A program made the position numbers and the translations under genes. From Oscillospiraceae bacterium (GTDB lineage: Bacteria > Bacillota > Clostridia > Oscillospirales > Oscillospiraceae), in assembly GCA_017429835.1 (NCBI GenBank), contig JAFROD010000035.1, forward strand, positions 1 to 57,554: 57,554 nt of DNA, written 5' to 3'. The notes beneath the pieces are model-generated. The model was not told the origin of the DNA and did no database searches. It saw nothing but the letters and a program-made list of their open reading frames with translations. Shown one piece after another: positions 24,212 to 33,121 of the stretch (position 1 is its first letter; every line of letters begins with the position of its first letter).

Positions 24212-25072
24212 CTACGGAATCAGCTTATTGCCGATCGACTTGATCCGACAAAGATGCTCCATCTCGTCCTGCGTTTCCTGCAAGCGGTAGATGCTGTTGC
24301 GATTCATGAGCTCCGCAAAATCGACTTTGTGACCGTCGAAATCGGGCCCGTCGACGCAGGCGAATTTCACCTCGCCGCCGACCGTAACGCGGCAGCCGCC
24401 GCACATGCCGGTGCCGTCGACCATGATCGGATTGAGCGAGACGATCGTCTTCACGCCGAACGGCTCCGTCGTCTTCGCGACGAATTTCATCATCGGGATC
24501 GGGCCGATGGCAAGTACCTCGTCATACTGCCGTCCGGCTTCCAAGAGCTCCTGCAGCTTGACCGTAACGAAGCCATGCTCGCCGTAGGAGCCGTCGTCCG
24601 TCATCAGATAGAGATGATCGCTGCAGGCGCGGAATTCGTCCTCCAGAATGACGATGTCCTTATTACGGAAGCCGACGATCACGTCGACCTCGCATCCGGC
24701 TTCCTTGAACGCCTGCGCAGACGGCAGAGCGATCGCGCAGCCGACGCCGCCGCCGACGACGCAGACGCGATGAATGCCGTCGGTCTCCGTCGGTCTGCCG
24801 AGCGGCCCGACGAAATCAAGAATTGCGTCGCCCTCGTTCAGTGCGCCGAGCAGTTTGGTCGATAGACCGACCTTCTGGAAGATCACGGTGACCGTCCCCT
24901 TCTCGCGGTCGTAGCCGGCGATGGTCAGCGGCACGCGCTCGCCGTATTCGTCCACGCGAAAGATGATAAACTGCCCTGCTTTCGCCTTTTTTGCAACGAA
25001 CGGCGCTTCAATTTCCATCAGTGTGACCGCGGCGTTCAGCTCTCTCTTTTTCACAATTCTGAACATTGGCAT
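24212..25072 (-). CDS. NfnA-type small subunit (sulfide/dihydroorotate dehydrogenase-like FAD/NAD-binding protein)
   Basis: A 286-residue ferredoxin-NADP reductase-like protein. It has an FAD-binding beta-barrel (1-95), an NAD-binding domain (VCVVGGGVGCAIALP, about 103-118) and a C-terminal [2Fe-2S] cluster site in GMCGGCRV...FACVDGP. With the gene 12 bp downstream it forms NfnAB. In the complex this subunit binds NAD(H) and one electron branch. It is first in its operon and has an extended -10 promoter. Confidence 0.9.
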   Translation of the reverse strand: MPMFRIVKKRELNAAVTLMEIEAPFVAKKAKAGQFIIFRVDEYGERVPLTIAGYDREKGTVTVIFQKVGLSTKLLGALNEGDAILDFVGPLGRPTETDGIHRVCVVGGGVGCAIALPSAQAFKEAGCEVDVIVGFRNKDIVILEDEFRACSDHLYLMTDDGSYGEHGFVTVKLQELLEAGRQYDEVLAIGPIPMMKFVAKTTEPFGVKTIVSLNPIMVDGTGMCGGCRVTVGGEVKFACVDGPDFDGHKVDFAELMNRNSIYRLQETQDEMEHLCRIKSIGNKLIP

Positions 25073-25101
25073 TCCACCTCTCTCAGTGTTTTTCTTCTTG
25101 C

Positions 25102-25129
25102 ATTATAGCATAATTCCGAGCGAAATCAA
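25102..25129 (-). promoter_or_regulatory. Promoter of the nfn operon
   Basis: On the - strand TTGATT (25129-25124), a 16-bp spacer and TATAAT (25107-25102) with an extended -10 TG. The -35 overlaps the last codons of gluQRS. Confidence 0.75.
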
Positions 25130-26034
25130 TGCTTTTCGGAGAAATCCTGCGGATCGACGACGATCGGCTCCCGTCCGACCCTTGACCATGAAAAACCGCC
25201 GATCAGCTCCGTCGCACGGACGGGCGCAGGCGTTTCGACAAGCTTCGCAAGAAACGCAAGCATGCCGGTCAGCTCCTCAGGACGGAATCGTTCGCGCAGG
25301 TGCGCCATATCCAGACTTTTTTCGCGCTTGCTGAGGCGTTTGCCGTCCGGCGCGACCAGGAGCGGCACGTGATAAAAGCGCGGCACGGGCAAGCCAAGCG
25401 TCTGATACAGCCAGATCTGACGCGGCGTGGAGCTTAATAGATCGCAGCCGCGCACGACCTCCGTCACGCCACCGTCCGCGTCGTCGCAGACCACGGCGAG
25501 CTGATAGGCGTACACGCCGTCGGAACGGCGGACGATGAAATCTCCGCAGTCTTTGGCGAGATTCTCCCGCTGTTCGCCGAATACGCCGTCCGTGAACGCG
25601 ATCTCCGCGTCGGGCACGCGGACGCGCCACGCGGGCGCTCGGGTCTTTGCACTGCGCTCGTCTTCGGTCAGATTGCGGCAGGTGCCGGCGTAGATCAGAT
25701 TTCCGTCCGAGGCGTGCGGCGCGGAGGCGACGTGCAGCTCGTTCCGGCTGCAGTAGCACGGATAGGCCGGCAGTTGCGAAAAGGCTTCCGCGTAGCGCGC
25801 CGTGCGCGTGCTCTGCAGCGGCATTTCCTCATCATAGGTCAGACCGAGCCACTGAAGATCGTCTTTCAGCGCGTCAATGTATTCCCGCTTGCTGCGGTCG
25901 GGATCCAAGTCCTCGATGCGCAGCAGCATTTTCCCGTTCTGCGATCGGACGGACAGCCATGCAAGCAGCGCGGTAAAGAGGTTCCCGAGGTGCATGCGGC
26001 CGGACGGGCTCGGCGCAAAGCGTCCGACTGTCAT
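25126..26034 (-). CDS. gluQRS: Glutamyl-Q tRNA(Asp) synthetase
   Basis: A 302-residue short paralogue of glutamyl-tRNA synthetase without the anticodon-binding domain. It attaches glutamate to queuosine at the wobble base of tRNA(Asp). Visible: the HIGH-like SGRMHLGNL (11-19), the zinc site CYC...GTC (about 97-118) and the KMSKS-like KRLSKR (about 234). Its start overlaps the stop of the upstream dehydrogenase by 4 bp, so the two share a transcript though their functions look unrelated. Confidence 0.92.
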   Translation of the reverse strand: MTVGRFAPSPSGRMHLGNLFTALLAWLSVRSQNGKMLLRIEDLDPDRSKREYIDALKDDLQWLGLTYDEEMPLQSTRTARYAEAFSQLPAYPCYCSRNELHVASAPHASDGNLIYAGTCRNLTEDERSAKTRAPAWRVRVPDAEIAFTDGVFGEQRENLAKDCGDFIVRRSDGVYAYQLAVVCDDADGGVTEVVRGCDLLSSTPRQIWLYQTLGLPVPRFYHVPLLVAPDGKRLSKREKSLDMAHLRERFRPEELTGMLAFLAKLVETPAPVRATELIGGFSWSRVGREPIVVDPQDFSEKH

Positions 26035-26963
26035 AGCGTGTTCACCTGATTTCTCATGGGTCTGCCGTCAAGATAGTTTTGCAGGTTTTCGCGGCAGATC
26101 GCCCAGATCTTTTCTTCGGTTTCTGGCAGATGTCCAAAACTCACGCCCGCAACGTGCGGCGTCAAAATGACGTTCTGCATCGCCCACAGCGGATGCTCCG
26201 GCGGCAAGGGCTCCGGCTCCGTCACGTCCAGACCGGCACCGAAGAGCTTTCCGGCCTGCATGAGCTTTGTTAACGCGCTCAGGTCAATTAAGCTGCCTCT
26301 CCCGACGTTAATTAAAACGGCGTCGTCTTTGCATTGAGAAAGCCGCCTTTCATCAAAGTAGCGTGCCGTCGTTTCATCGGACGGGAGCGCGCAGAGAATG
26401 AAATCCGCTTCCTGCAGAAAAGCCTCAGCGCAGAACAACGTTGTCAACGCTTCAAAATGCGGTCTCGGCTGTCGCGCCGCGCGGCAAACGCCGATCGTAT
26501 GTACGCCGATCGCCTGCAGGCGCCTTGCGATCGCAGAGCCGATATTGCCGCAGCCGAAGATCAGCGCAGTGCTTCCCGCGATCCGCTTCTCACAGCCGAG
26601 ATCCTGCCACTTCCTCGCCTTTTGATACGCGGGCAGTCTGCGGCACAGGGCGAACAGCATGGCAAGCGCGTGCTCGGCGATCGTCTCGCCGAACGCGCCG
26701 GACGCCGTCGTCAGCAGAACGTCCTTCGGAAAGCCGCCGCTCAGATAGCGGTCGGCTCCCGCCCAAGTCATCTGCACCCATTTCAGCTTTTTCGCGGCAG
26801 AAAGCTCCGCGAGACTCGGTTCGCCGATGATGACCTCCGCCTCCGCAACCTCTCGCAGCCGCAGCTCGGCGGGCGCGTCATGCGGCAGCGCGACGGTCTC
26901 GAATGCATCTGTCAGGTGCGGCACGTTCTGCCCGCAGTCGGACAGGATCAGCAGTTTTCGCAT
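26031..26963 (-). CDS. D-2-hydroxyacid dehydrogenase, NAD-binding
   Basis: A 310-residue D-isomer 2-hydroxyacid dehydrogenase. The Rossmann motif is FGCGNIGSAIARRL (about 135-148). The catalytic set is Arg in NVGRGSLID, Glu in TEPEPLPPEHPLW and His in LTPHVAG. Members reduce 2-oxoacids such as glyoxylate, hydroxypyruvate or oxo-derivatives of amino acids; the substrate here is not clear. GGAGG lies 7 bp upstream of the start. It lies between the LCP gene (15 bp gap) and gluQRS. Confidence 0.9.
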   Translation of the reverse strand: MRKLLILSDCGQNVPHLTDAFETVALPHDAPAELRLREVAEAEVIIGEPSLAELSAAKKLKWVQMTWAGADRYLSGGFPKDVLLTTASGAFGETIAEHALAMLFALCRRLPAYQKARKWQDLGCEKRIAGSTALIFGCGNIGSAIARRLQAIGVHTIGVCRAARQPRPHFEALTTLFCAEAFLQEADFILCALPSDETTARYFDERRLSQCKDDAVLINVGRGSLIDLSALTKLMQAGKLFGAGLDVTEPEPLPPEHPLWAMQNVILTPHVAGVSFGHLPETEEKIWAICRENLQNYLDGRPMRNQVNTL

Positions 26964-26978
26964 GGTACACCTCCGAGC

Positions 26979-28073
26979 TCAGTTGGCAGCGTCAAAATCG
27001 TCCCATGTTATGGGCGTTTCGTACGGATTAAAATGCGCGTTGATCAAATCGATATAATCCTGATCCAGATCGACGCAGACGTAAACATCGTTGAAATAGA
27101 ACGGCATGACGGTGGAATACATTGTGTCCGTTCCGCAGACGACTGTCGCTTCTGCCAGCCAGTACAGCTCCGAAAACGACAGATCGGTCATGCTCTTATT
27201 CGTGATCTTCCAAAGCGCGGCGGGCAGTCGCAGAATGTTGGTCAGCTTTGCCCATTGGCCGATTGCCGCACGGATAAAATCGCGCTGGACGCGGATCCTG
27301 CCGATGTCGGCGTTTTCATAGCCGGATCGGAAGCGCACTAGCCCCATCGCCTCTTCGCCGTCCAGCTTCCGCGTGCCGGCGGGAATCGCAATGTGGAGAT
27401 CTTGCGACGGGTCATCGTAATACATGTCGAGCGGCACGTCAAATTCGACGCCGCCGAAGAGATCGACGAGCCCGATAAACGCGTCAAGATCGACGAGAAT
27501 ATAACCGTCCGGGCGGAAACCGACGCAGTCTGCGGCGTATTCCATCAGGGCTTCCATGCCTTCTTCACCGCAGCCGTTCGCGGCATAAGCGCCGTTGATC
27601 TTATGCGGCGTGTAGGAGGAATTGACTTTCGTGTCCCGAGGAATACTCATAATACTGATCGCGCGATTTGCGCGGTCGACGTTCAGCAACAGAATGGTAT
27701 CCGTGCTGCTGCTTGCGGCGTCCACGCCGACCAGCAGAATCGTGCAGCAGTCGTCCTTCCTGCCTGCGGTGCGGTACATCGGCTCGCGGGAGAACAGATG
27801 CAGCGCGGCGGCGGCAATAACCGGAAGAATCAGCAGCGCCAGGAGCGCAATCAGAACGCATTTCAAAAAGCGGCGCTTTTTGCGCGGCTTTTCGTCCGGC
27901 GCATAATACTGACGGATCGTTCGCTCCGATGCGGCGGGACGCGCGGAAAAAGAGACTTCTTCGGCTTCCGTTTCTTCCGGATACCAGCCTTCGCAGGGCG
28001 TATCCTCAAAATGAGGCTTCTCCTGCGGCGGAATCGGACGCGGATTCCATTCCTGATTGAATTGCTTGCTCAA
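26979..28073 (-). CDS. LytR-CpsA-Psr (LCP) family glycopolymer transferase
   Basis: A 364-residue LCP protein, expected to attach undecaprenyl-linked glycopolymers (teichoic acid-like or capsular) to peptidoglycan. Residues 1-70 are charged and cytoplasmic, 72-93 a membrane helix, and the rest the outside LCP domain with LVGVDAASSSTDTILL, MSIPRDTKV, KINGAYAANG and LVRFRSGYENADIGRIRVQR, which hold the conserved Asp and Arg residues. The start codon appears to be TTG (28073-28071), with AGGTGAG just upstream; no ATG fits. Confidence 0.9.
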   Translation of the reverse strand: MSKQFNQEWNPRPIPPQEKPHFEDTPCEGWYPEETEAEEVSFSARPAASERTIRQYYAPDEKPRKKRRFLKCVLIALLALLILPVIAAAALHLFSREPMYRTAGRKDDCCTILLVGVDAASSSTDTILLLNVDRANRAISIMSIPRDTKVNSSYTPHKINGAYAANGCGEEGMEALMEYAADCVGFRPDGYILVDLDAFIGLVDLFGGVEFDVPLDMYYDDPSQDLHIAIPAGTRKLDGEEAMGLVRFRSGYENADIGRIRVQRDFIRAAIGQWAKLTNILRLPAALWKITNKSMTDLSFSELYWLAEATVVCGTDTMYSTVMPFYFNDVYVCVDLDQDYIDLINAHFNPYETPITWDDFDAAN

Positions 28074-28093
28074 GCTCTCACCTTCTCACAGGT

Positions 28094-28122
28094 ATTTTAC
28101 AACAGATCTGCAGTCTTGTAAA
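28094..28122 (-). promoter_or_regulatory. Promoter of the LCP operon
   Basis: On the - strand TTTACA (28122-28117), a 17-bp spacer and TAAAAT (28099-28094) with an extended -10 TG. It gives a very short leader before the TTG start. Confidence 0.7.
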
Positions 28123-28183
28123 TAATGAAAGCAGACGCGGAGTTTTGCACGGGAAATTTGTGCAAAATTTCACCAGATTGTTG

Positions 28184-28212
28184 TTGACAATTTCATGATC
28201 TGCTTGTATACT
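28184..28212 (+). promoter_or_regulatory. Promoter of nrdG-nrdD-trxB
   Basis: TTGACA (28184-28189), a 17-bp spacer and TATACT (28207-28212). The NrdR box begins 9 bp after the -10 hexamer. Confidence 0.88.
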
Positions 28213-28221
28213 TGTCAGAGA

Positions 28222-28269
28222 ACACAAGATATTGTGGTAACTTTGCGACTGTTCCACAAAATAATCCAT
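28222..28269 (+). promoter_or_regulatory. NrdR box(es)
   Basis: ACACAAGATATTGTGG (28222-28237) closely matches the palindromic NrdR operator. A weaker match, CCACAAAATAATCCAT, begins 32 bp downstream (28254-28269), about the three-turn spacing usual for paired NrdR boxes. The pair covers the predicted transcription start, so NrdR with bound (d)ATP should repress the operon. No nrdR gene is in the window. Confidence 0.75.
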
Positions 28270-28297
28270 TCCTATTTTCTGATTTTCGGAGGCAATT

Positions 28298-28978
28298 ATG
28301 CGTATCGGAGGCCTTCAAAAGCTGACATTACTCGACTTTCCGGGTCATGTTGCCTGTACGGTGTTTCTGCAGGGCTGCAATTTCCGCTGCCCGTTCTGCC
28401 ACAATTCCTCCCTGGTTTTAGGGACTGATTCGATCAGCGAAGACGAGATTTTTCGCTTTCTGAACACGCGGCAGGAGCTGCTGGACGGCGTTGCGATCAC
28501 CGGCGGCGAGCCGCTTTTGACTGCAGAGTTGCCGGACTTCCTCCGGAAAATCAAAGCCCTCGGCTATAAAACCAAAGTTGACACGAACGGCAGCTTTCCC
28601 GAAAAGCTGCGGCTTCTGATCGACGAAGGACTGGTCGATTACGTCGCAATGGACGTCAAGAACAGTCCGGAAAAGTACGCCGAGACCGCCGGCGCAGAGG
28701 ACGTGCTCGACGCGGTCAGGAAGAGCGTCGATATTCTGATGAACGGAACGATCTCCTACGAGTTCCGCACCACCGTAGTCGACGAGTTGCACGAGGTGTC
28801 GGACTTTGAAGCGATCGGCAAATGGCTTGCCGGCGCGCAGCGCTACTTCCTGCAGGGATTCGTCGACTCCGGCGATATTCTGCGTCCGGGACTTCATGCG
28901 GCAAGCAAGGAAAAAATGGAGCAATGTCTGGCGGCTGCCGGTCAATATATACCAAATTCACAAATCAGAGGATTATAA
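28298..28978 (+). CDS. nrdG: Anaerobic ribonucleoside-triphosphate reductase activating protein
   Basis: A 226-residue radical-SAM activase with the CxxxCxxC cluster at Cys27, Cys31 and Cys34 (GCNFRCPFC) and the SAM-contacting GGEPLL motif. It uses S-adenosylmethionine to form the glycyl radical on NrdD, encoded 20 bp downstream. GGAGG lies 6 bp upstream of the start. At this length it matches the larger clostridial NrdG form (COG1180-like N-terminus). Confidence 0.94.
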   Translation: MRIGGLQKLTLLDFPGHVACTVFLQGCNFRCPFCHNSSLVLGTDSISEDEIFRFLNTRQELLDGVAITGGEPLLTAELPDFLRKIKALGYKTKVDTNGSFPEKLRLLIDEGLVDYVAMDVKNSPEKYAETAGAEDVLDAVRKSVDILMNGTISYEFRTTVVDELHEVSDFEAIGKWLAGAQRYFLQGFVDSGDILRPGLHAASKEKMEQCLAAAGQYIPNSQIRGL

Positions 28979-28998
28979 GAATAGAGGAGTGTATTTAT

Positions 28999-31383
28999 AT
29001 GTACCAAGTAGTAAAACGCAATGACAAGGTCGTCGATTTTGACCTGTCGAAGATCTGTGTTGCCATTCAGAAGGCGTTTGACGCCCTCGGCAAAGAGTAC
29101 AACAAGGATACCATCGACTTCCTCGCGCTCAAAGTGACGGCTGACTTTGAGCCGAAGATCAAGGATGGCAAAATCGCGGTCGAGGACGTGCAGGACAGCG
29201 TGGAATCCGTCCTGAGCCGCGCCGGCTACGACGACGTGGCGAAGGCGTATATTCTCTACCGTCGTCAGAGAGAGAAGATCCGCAACATGAAGTCCACCAT
29301 CCTTGACTACAAGGAACTCGTGGACAGTTACGTCAAGGTGCAGGACTGGCGCGTGAAGGAGAATTCCACCGTCACCTACTCCGTCGGCGGTCTGATCCTC
29401 TCCAACTCCGGCGCGATCACCGCAAATTACTGGCTCAGCGAGATCTACGACGATGAGATCGCAAACGCACATAAGAACTGCGATCTGCACATCCACGACA
29501 TGTCCATGCTGACCGGCTACTGCGCCGGCTGGTCGCTGCGCCAGCTTATCCAGGAAGGTCTCGGCGGCGTGCCCGGCAAGATCACCTCGGCTCCCGCGAA
29601 ACATCTGGCTTCCCTGTGCAACCAGATGGTCAACTTCCTCGGCATCATGCAGAACGAATGGGCAGGCGCGCAGGCGTTCTCGTCCTTCGATACCTATCTC
29701 GCGCCGTTCGTCAAGGTCGACAACCTGAACTACGATCAGGTGAAGAAGTGCGTCGAGTCCTTCGTCTACGGCGTCAATACGCCGTCCCGCTGGGGCACGC
29801 AGGCGCCGTTCTCCAACATCACGCTCGACTGGACGGTTCCCGACGATATGGCGGAGCTGCCCGCGATCGTCGGCGGCAAGGAAATGCCCTTCAAGTACAA
29901 GGACTGCAAGGCGGAGATGGACATGGTCAACCGCGCCTTCATCGAGACGATGATCGAAGGCGACGCGAACGGCCGCGGCTTCCAGTATCCGATCCCCACC
30001 TACTCCATTACCCGTGACTTCGACTGGTCGGAGACCGAGAACAACAAGCTGCTGTTCGAGATGACTGCGAAGTACGGCACGCCCTATTTCTCCAACTACG
30101 TCAACAGCGACATGCAGCCGAGCGACGTGCGCTCCATGTGCTGCCGTCTGCGTCTTGATCTGCGCGAGCTGCGCAAGAAGTCCGGCGGCTTCTTCGGCAG
30201 CGGCGAGTCTACCGGCTCAGTCGGCGTCGTTACCATCAATATGCCGAAGATCGCGTATCTTTCCAAGACGCCGGAAGAGTTCTACAAGCGTCTGGATCAT
30301 CTGATGGATATCGCCGCCCGTTCCCTGAAGATCAAGCGCGGCGTCATCACCCGCCTGATGGAAGAGGGGCTCTACCCCTACACCAAGCGCTATCTCGGCA
30401 CCTTTGACAACCACTTCTCCACGCTCGGTCTGATCGGCATGAACGAGGTCGGTCTGAACGCAAAGTGGCTGCGCAAGGACATGAGCCATCCGGAGACGCA
30501 GGAGTTCACGAAGGAAGTCCTGAATCACATGAGGGAGCGTCTGTCCGACTATCAGGAGAAGTACGGCGACCTCTACAACCTCGAAGCGACGCCGGCGGAA
30601 TCCACCACTTACCGTCTTGCAAAGCACGACAAAAAGGACTTCCCCGACATCATCACCGCCAACGAGAACGGCACTCCGTACTACACCAACTCCTCTCACC
30701 TGCCTGTCGGCTACACGGAGGACATCTTCTCCGCGCTCGACGTGCAGGACGAGCTGCAGACCCTCTATACCTCCGGCACCGTCTTCCACGCTTTCCTCGG
30801 CGAGAAGCTGCCCGACTGGCGCAGCGCCGCCGCGCTGGTGCGCAAGATCGCGGAAAACTACCGCCTGCCGTACTACACCCTTTCCCCGACCTACTCCGTC
30901 TGCCGCGAGCACGGTTATATCACCGGCGAGCAGTACACCTGCCCGATCTGCGGCAAGCCGACCGAGGTCTACAGCCGTATCACCGGCTACTACCGCCCCG
31001 TCCAGAACTTCAACGACGGCAAGGCGCAGGAATTCAAGGATCGTAAGGAATACGACGTCGCCGGCTCCATGAAGCGGCGGTTCGGCGCAGCGGCGGCGCC
31101 CGCGCAGACCGAGAACGAAGCCCCTGCCGCCGCGCCCTGCGCGGAAGGCAGACTGGTGCTCTTCACCACGAGCACGTGCCCGAAGTGCGTGATGGCAAAG
31201 AAGTTCCTCGCGGACGCAGGCATCGGCTATGAGACGGTCGTCGTTGACGAAACGCCCGACGAAGCAAGAAAGTACGGCGTGCGTCAGGCACCCACCCTGC
31301 TGATCCTCGACGGCGACAAGGAGATCGAGCGCGTGGAGAATCCGTCCAACATCCGCGCCTTTGCCGAAGCGCACAAGGCGTAA
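28999..31383 (+). CDS. nrdD: Anaerobic (class III) ribonucleotide reductase fused to a redoxin domain
   Basis: A 794-residue glycyl-radical enzyme that reduces ribonucleotides without oxygen. It has an N-terminal ATP-cone (about 2-95), the catalytic barrel, a zinc site near the C-terminus (Cys635, His638, Cys648, Cys651) and the radical site Gly663 in RITGYYRP. After an Ala/Pro-rich linker (about 690-714) a thioredoxin/glutaredoxin-like domain follows (715-794) with CPKC (Cys727, Cys730) and the cis-Pro motif QAPTLLI. The normal enzyme ends soon after the glycyl site, so this is a fusion. ATG 28999 is chosen for AGAGGAG 11 bp upstream and for the start of the ATP-cone. The adjacent thioredoxin reductase probably recharges the fused domain. 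Confidence 0.93.
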   Translation: MYQVVKRNDKVVDFDLSKICVAIQKAFDALGKEYNKDTIDFLALKVTADFEPKIKDGKIAVEDVQDSVESVLSRAGYDDVAKAYILYRRQREKIRNMKSTILDYKELVDSYVKVQDWRVKENSTVTYSVGGLILSNSGAITANYWLSEIYDDEIANAHKNCDLHIHDMSMLTGYCAGWSLRQLIQEGLGGVPGKITSAPAKHLASLCNQMVNFLGIMQNEWAGAQAFSSFDTYLAPFVKVDNLNYDQVKKCVESFVYGVNTPSRWGTQAPFSNITLDWTVPDDMAELPAIVGGKEMPFKYKDCKAEMDMVNRAFIETMIEGDANGRGFQYPIPTYSITRDFDWSETENNKLLFEMTAKYGTPYFSNYVNSDMQPSDVRSMCCRLRLDLRELRKKSGGFFGSGESTGSVGVVTINMPKIAYLSKTPEEFYKRLDHLMDIAARSLKIKRGVITRLMEEGLYPYTKRYLGTFDNHFSTLGLIGMNEVGLNAKWLRKDMSHPETQEFTKEVLNHMRERLSDYQEKYGDLYNLEATPAESTTYRLAKHDKKDFPDIITANENGTPYYTNSSHLPVGYTEDIFSALDVQDELQTLYTSGTVFHAFLGEKLPDWRSAAALVRKIAENYRLPYYTLSPTYSVCREHGYITGEQYTCPICGKPTEVYSRITGYYRPVQNFNDGKAQEFKDRKEYDVAGSMKRRFGAAAAPAQTENEAPAAAPCAEGRLVLFTTSTCPKCVMAKKFLADAGIGYETVVVDETPDEARKYGVRQAPTLLILDGDKEIERVENPSNIRAFAEAHKA

Positions 31384-31394
31384 GAGGTTGTTTT

Positions 31395-32297
31395 ATGTAT
31401 GACATCATTATCGTCGGCGCGGGTCCCGCGGGTCTGACTGCGGCGATCTACGCACGGCGCGCGGGAAAGACCGTCCTCGTGCTGGAAAAGGATACCTTCG
31501 GCGGACAGGTCACCTTCTCTCCGAAGCTGGAAAACTATCCGGGCTTTCAGGAGATCAGCGGCAACGAGCTGGCGCAGAAGATGCTCGAGCAGGCGCTCGC
31601 ACTCGGCGCGGACGTCGACATGGACACCGTGACCGACGTCGTGGACGGCGAAGTGAAAACCGTCGTCGGCGAAGCGGCGACCTATGAAGCGAAGGCAGTC
31701 GTCATTGCTGCCGGCGCGCGTCACCGCCGTCTGCACCTTCCCCACGAGGAAGAGCTGATCGGCAACGGCATCTCTTTCTGCGCGGTCTGCGACGGCGCGT
31801 TCTACAAGGGACAGCACGTCGCCGTGATCGGCGGCGGCAACACCGCCCTGCAGGAGATCCTGCTTCTGTCCGAGGTCTGCAGCAAGGTCACGGTCGTGCA
31901 GAATCTGGCGTTTCTGACCGGCGAGCAGAAGATGATCGACGCGGTGAAATCGAAAGACAACATCGAGATCATCTATTCCACCGTAGTTACCGCCTACGAG
32001 GGCGAAGACAGCCTGACCGCGATCCGCCTGATCAACACGGAGACGAACGAAGAAAGCAGGCTCGTTGTCGACGGCGTCTTCCTCGCGATCGGCACGGTGC
32101 CGGAAAACGGCGCATATCAAAAAGTTGCAAAGATCAACGAGCAGGGGTATATCGAGGCGGACGAACGCTGCACGACCTCGACCCCGGGCATTTTCGTCGC
32201 AGGCGACTGCCGGGCGAAGACGTACCGTCAAGTCGCGACGGCGATTGCGGACGGCGCAGCCGCCGCTTTGAACGCCTGTCGCTGGCTGGACGGATAA
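31395..32297 (+). CDS. trxB: Thioredoxin reductase-like NAD(P)H:FAD oxidoreductase
   Basis: A 300-residue flavoprotein with the FAD motif GAGPAGLTAA (7-16), the redox-active pair Cys129/Cys132 (CAVCDGAF), an NAD(P) motif VIGGGNTALQE and the C-terminal GIFVAGDCR. It transfers electrons to a dithiol protein. It begins 11 bp after nrdD and is followed by a terminator, so its likely partner is the redoxin domain fused to NrdD. NADH, NADPH or ferredoxin as donor cannot be decided. Confidence 0.92.
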   Translation: MYDIIIVGAGPAGLTAAIYARRAGKTVLVLEKDTFGGQVTFSPKLENYPGFQEISGNELAQKMLEQALALGADVDMDTVTDVVDGEVKTVVGEAATYEAKAVVIAAGARHRRLHLPHEEELIGNGISFCAVCDGAFYKGQHVAVIGGGNTALQEILLLSEVCSKVTVVQNLAFLTGEQKMIDAVKSKDNIEIIYSTVVTAYEGEDSLTAIRLINTETNEESRLVVDGVFLAIGTVPENGAYQKVAKINEQGYIEADERCTTSTPGIFVAGDCRAKTYRQVATAIADGAAAALNACRWLDG

Positions 32298-32302
32298 AGA
32301 TA

Positions 32303-32337
32303 GCGGACTTCTCAAGCATTGAGAAGTCCGCATTTTT
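32303..32337 (+). terminator. Terminator after trxB
   Basis: A 13-bp perfect stem, GCGGACTTCTCAA with its complement (32303-32315/32319-32331), is followed by ATTTTTATTT. Confidence 0.92.
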
Positions 32338-32345
32338 ATTTGGCG

Positions 32346-32903
32346 TTATTCCGTCTCTGAAGTTTCTTCGGGCTTGCCTTCCCGCAGCTCCGCGCCGTAG
32401 CGGCAGACGACAGACATGACGATCATCATGATGCCCAGACCGAAGGATACGCCTTGGGCAAGCTCCTTGAGCTCGATTTCCGGATACAGATTCTTTGCGA
32501 TTCCGATGCCAATCGAGCAAACGATCGTCGCAGCGAGCGGAATGACGATGGAGAGAATGCCGAGACGCTTCAATTCCTTCGCACCGCGATAAGTAAAGGG
32601 CGTGCCGTCGTTCAGCTCATTTCTGAAATAATGCTCTGCGAATTTGGCAAGGACTGCCTCTGCCGCGCAGGATACGATACCAGCAGACATCGCGGCATAG
32701 ACGCTCGGTATATTCATCTCTGCCTTGTCTTCGATGATGCCGCGAATGGTAACGTTGCCGATCTTAAAGCTCTCAAAGCCGAACGCCAGACTGACAATGC
32801 CGAGCAGACAGCCGCAGAAGCCGACGATGCAGAATACAAAGACGATTTTGCTGAGGATCCTGCCGATCTTTGACAGAACCTGAATGGTTTTTAATGATTT
32901 CAT
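32346..32903 (-). CDS. Four-helix membrane protein, DUF2975-like
   Basis: A 185-residue protein with four predicted membrane segments (about 18-42, 66-88, 115-135 and 145-165). The NDGTPFTYRGAKELKRLG segment between helices two and three resembles the DUF2975 family, whose function is unknown. No enzyme motif is visible. It is a single-gene unit with its own consensus promoter and shares the trxB terminator region. Confidence 0.6.
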   Translation of the reverse strand: MKSLKTIQVLSKIGRILSKIVFVFCIVGFCGCLLGIVSLAFGFESFKIGNVTIRGIIEDKAEMNIPSVYAAMSAGIVSCAAEAVLAKFAEHYFRNELNDGTPFTYRGAKELKRLGILSIVIPLAATIVCSIGIGIAKNLYPEIELKELAQGVSFGLGIMMIVMSVVCRYGAELREGKPEETSETE

Positions 32904-32938
32904 AATTTACAGACCTCCAATCTGCTGCTTCTGTCCCG

Positions 32939-32967
32939 ATTATATTGAACGTGAAGTCACTTGTCAA
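32939..32967 (-). promoter_or_regulatory. Consensus promoter of the DUF2975-like gene
   Basis: On the - strand TTGACA (32967-32962), a 17-bp spacer and TATAAT (32944-32939), a full consensus sigma-A promoter and the strongest in the window. Confidence 0.9.
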
Positions 32968-33121
32968 GGCATATTTCCGATCACGATTGGCAGTTCGTCT
33001 TACAAGCGGTTTATGCCATTTCGAACAAATATTGTCATTGATAATCGCTCGAATTGCGGTGAAACTACAGTTGAGGTCATCAAAAGCAAGTTGATGACTC
33101 AGACTGTAAAAGGAGATGACA

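Noticed and set aside
22787..24865. A + strand open frame of 692 codons opposite nfnAB
   Set aside because: The - strand genes carry intact Fe-S and nucleotide motifs, so this frame is a shadow.
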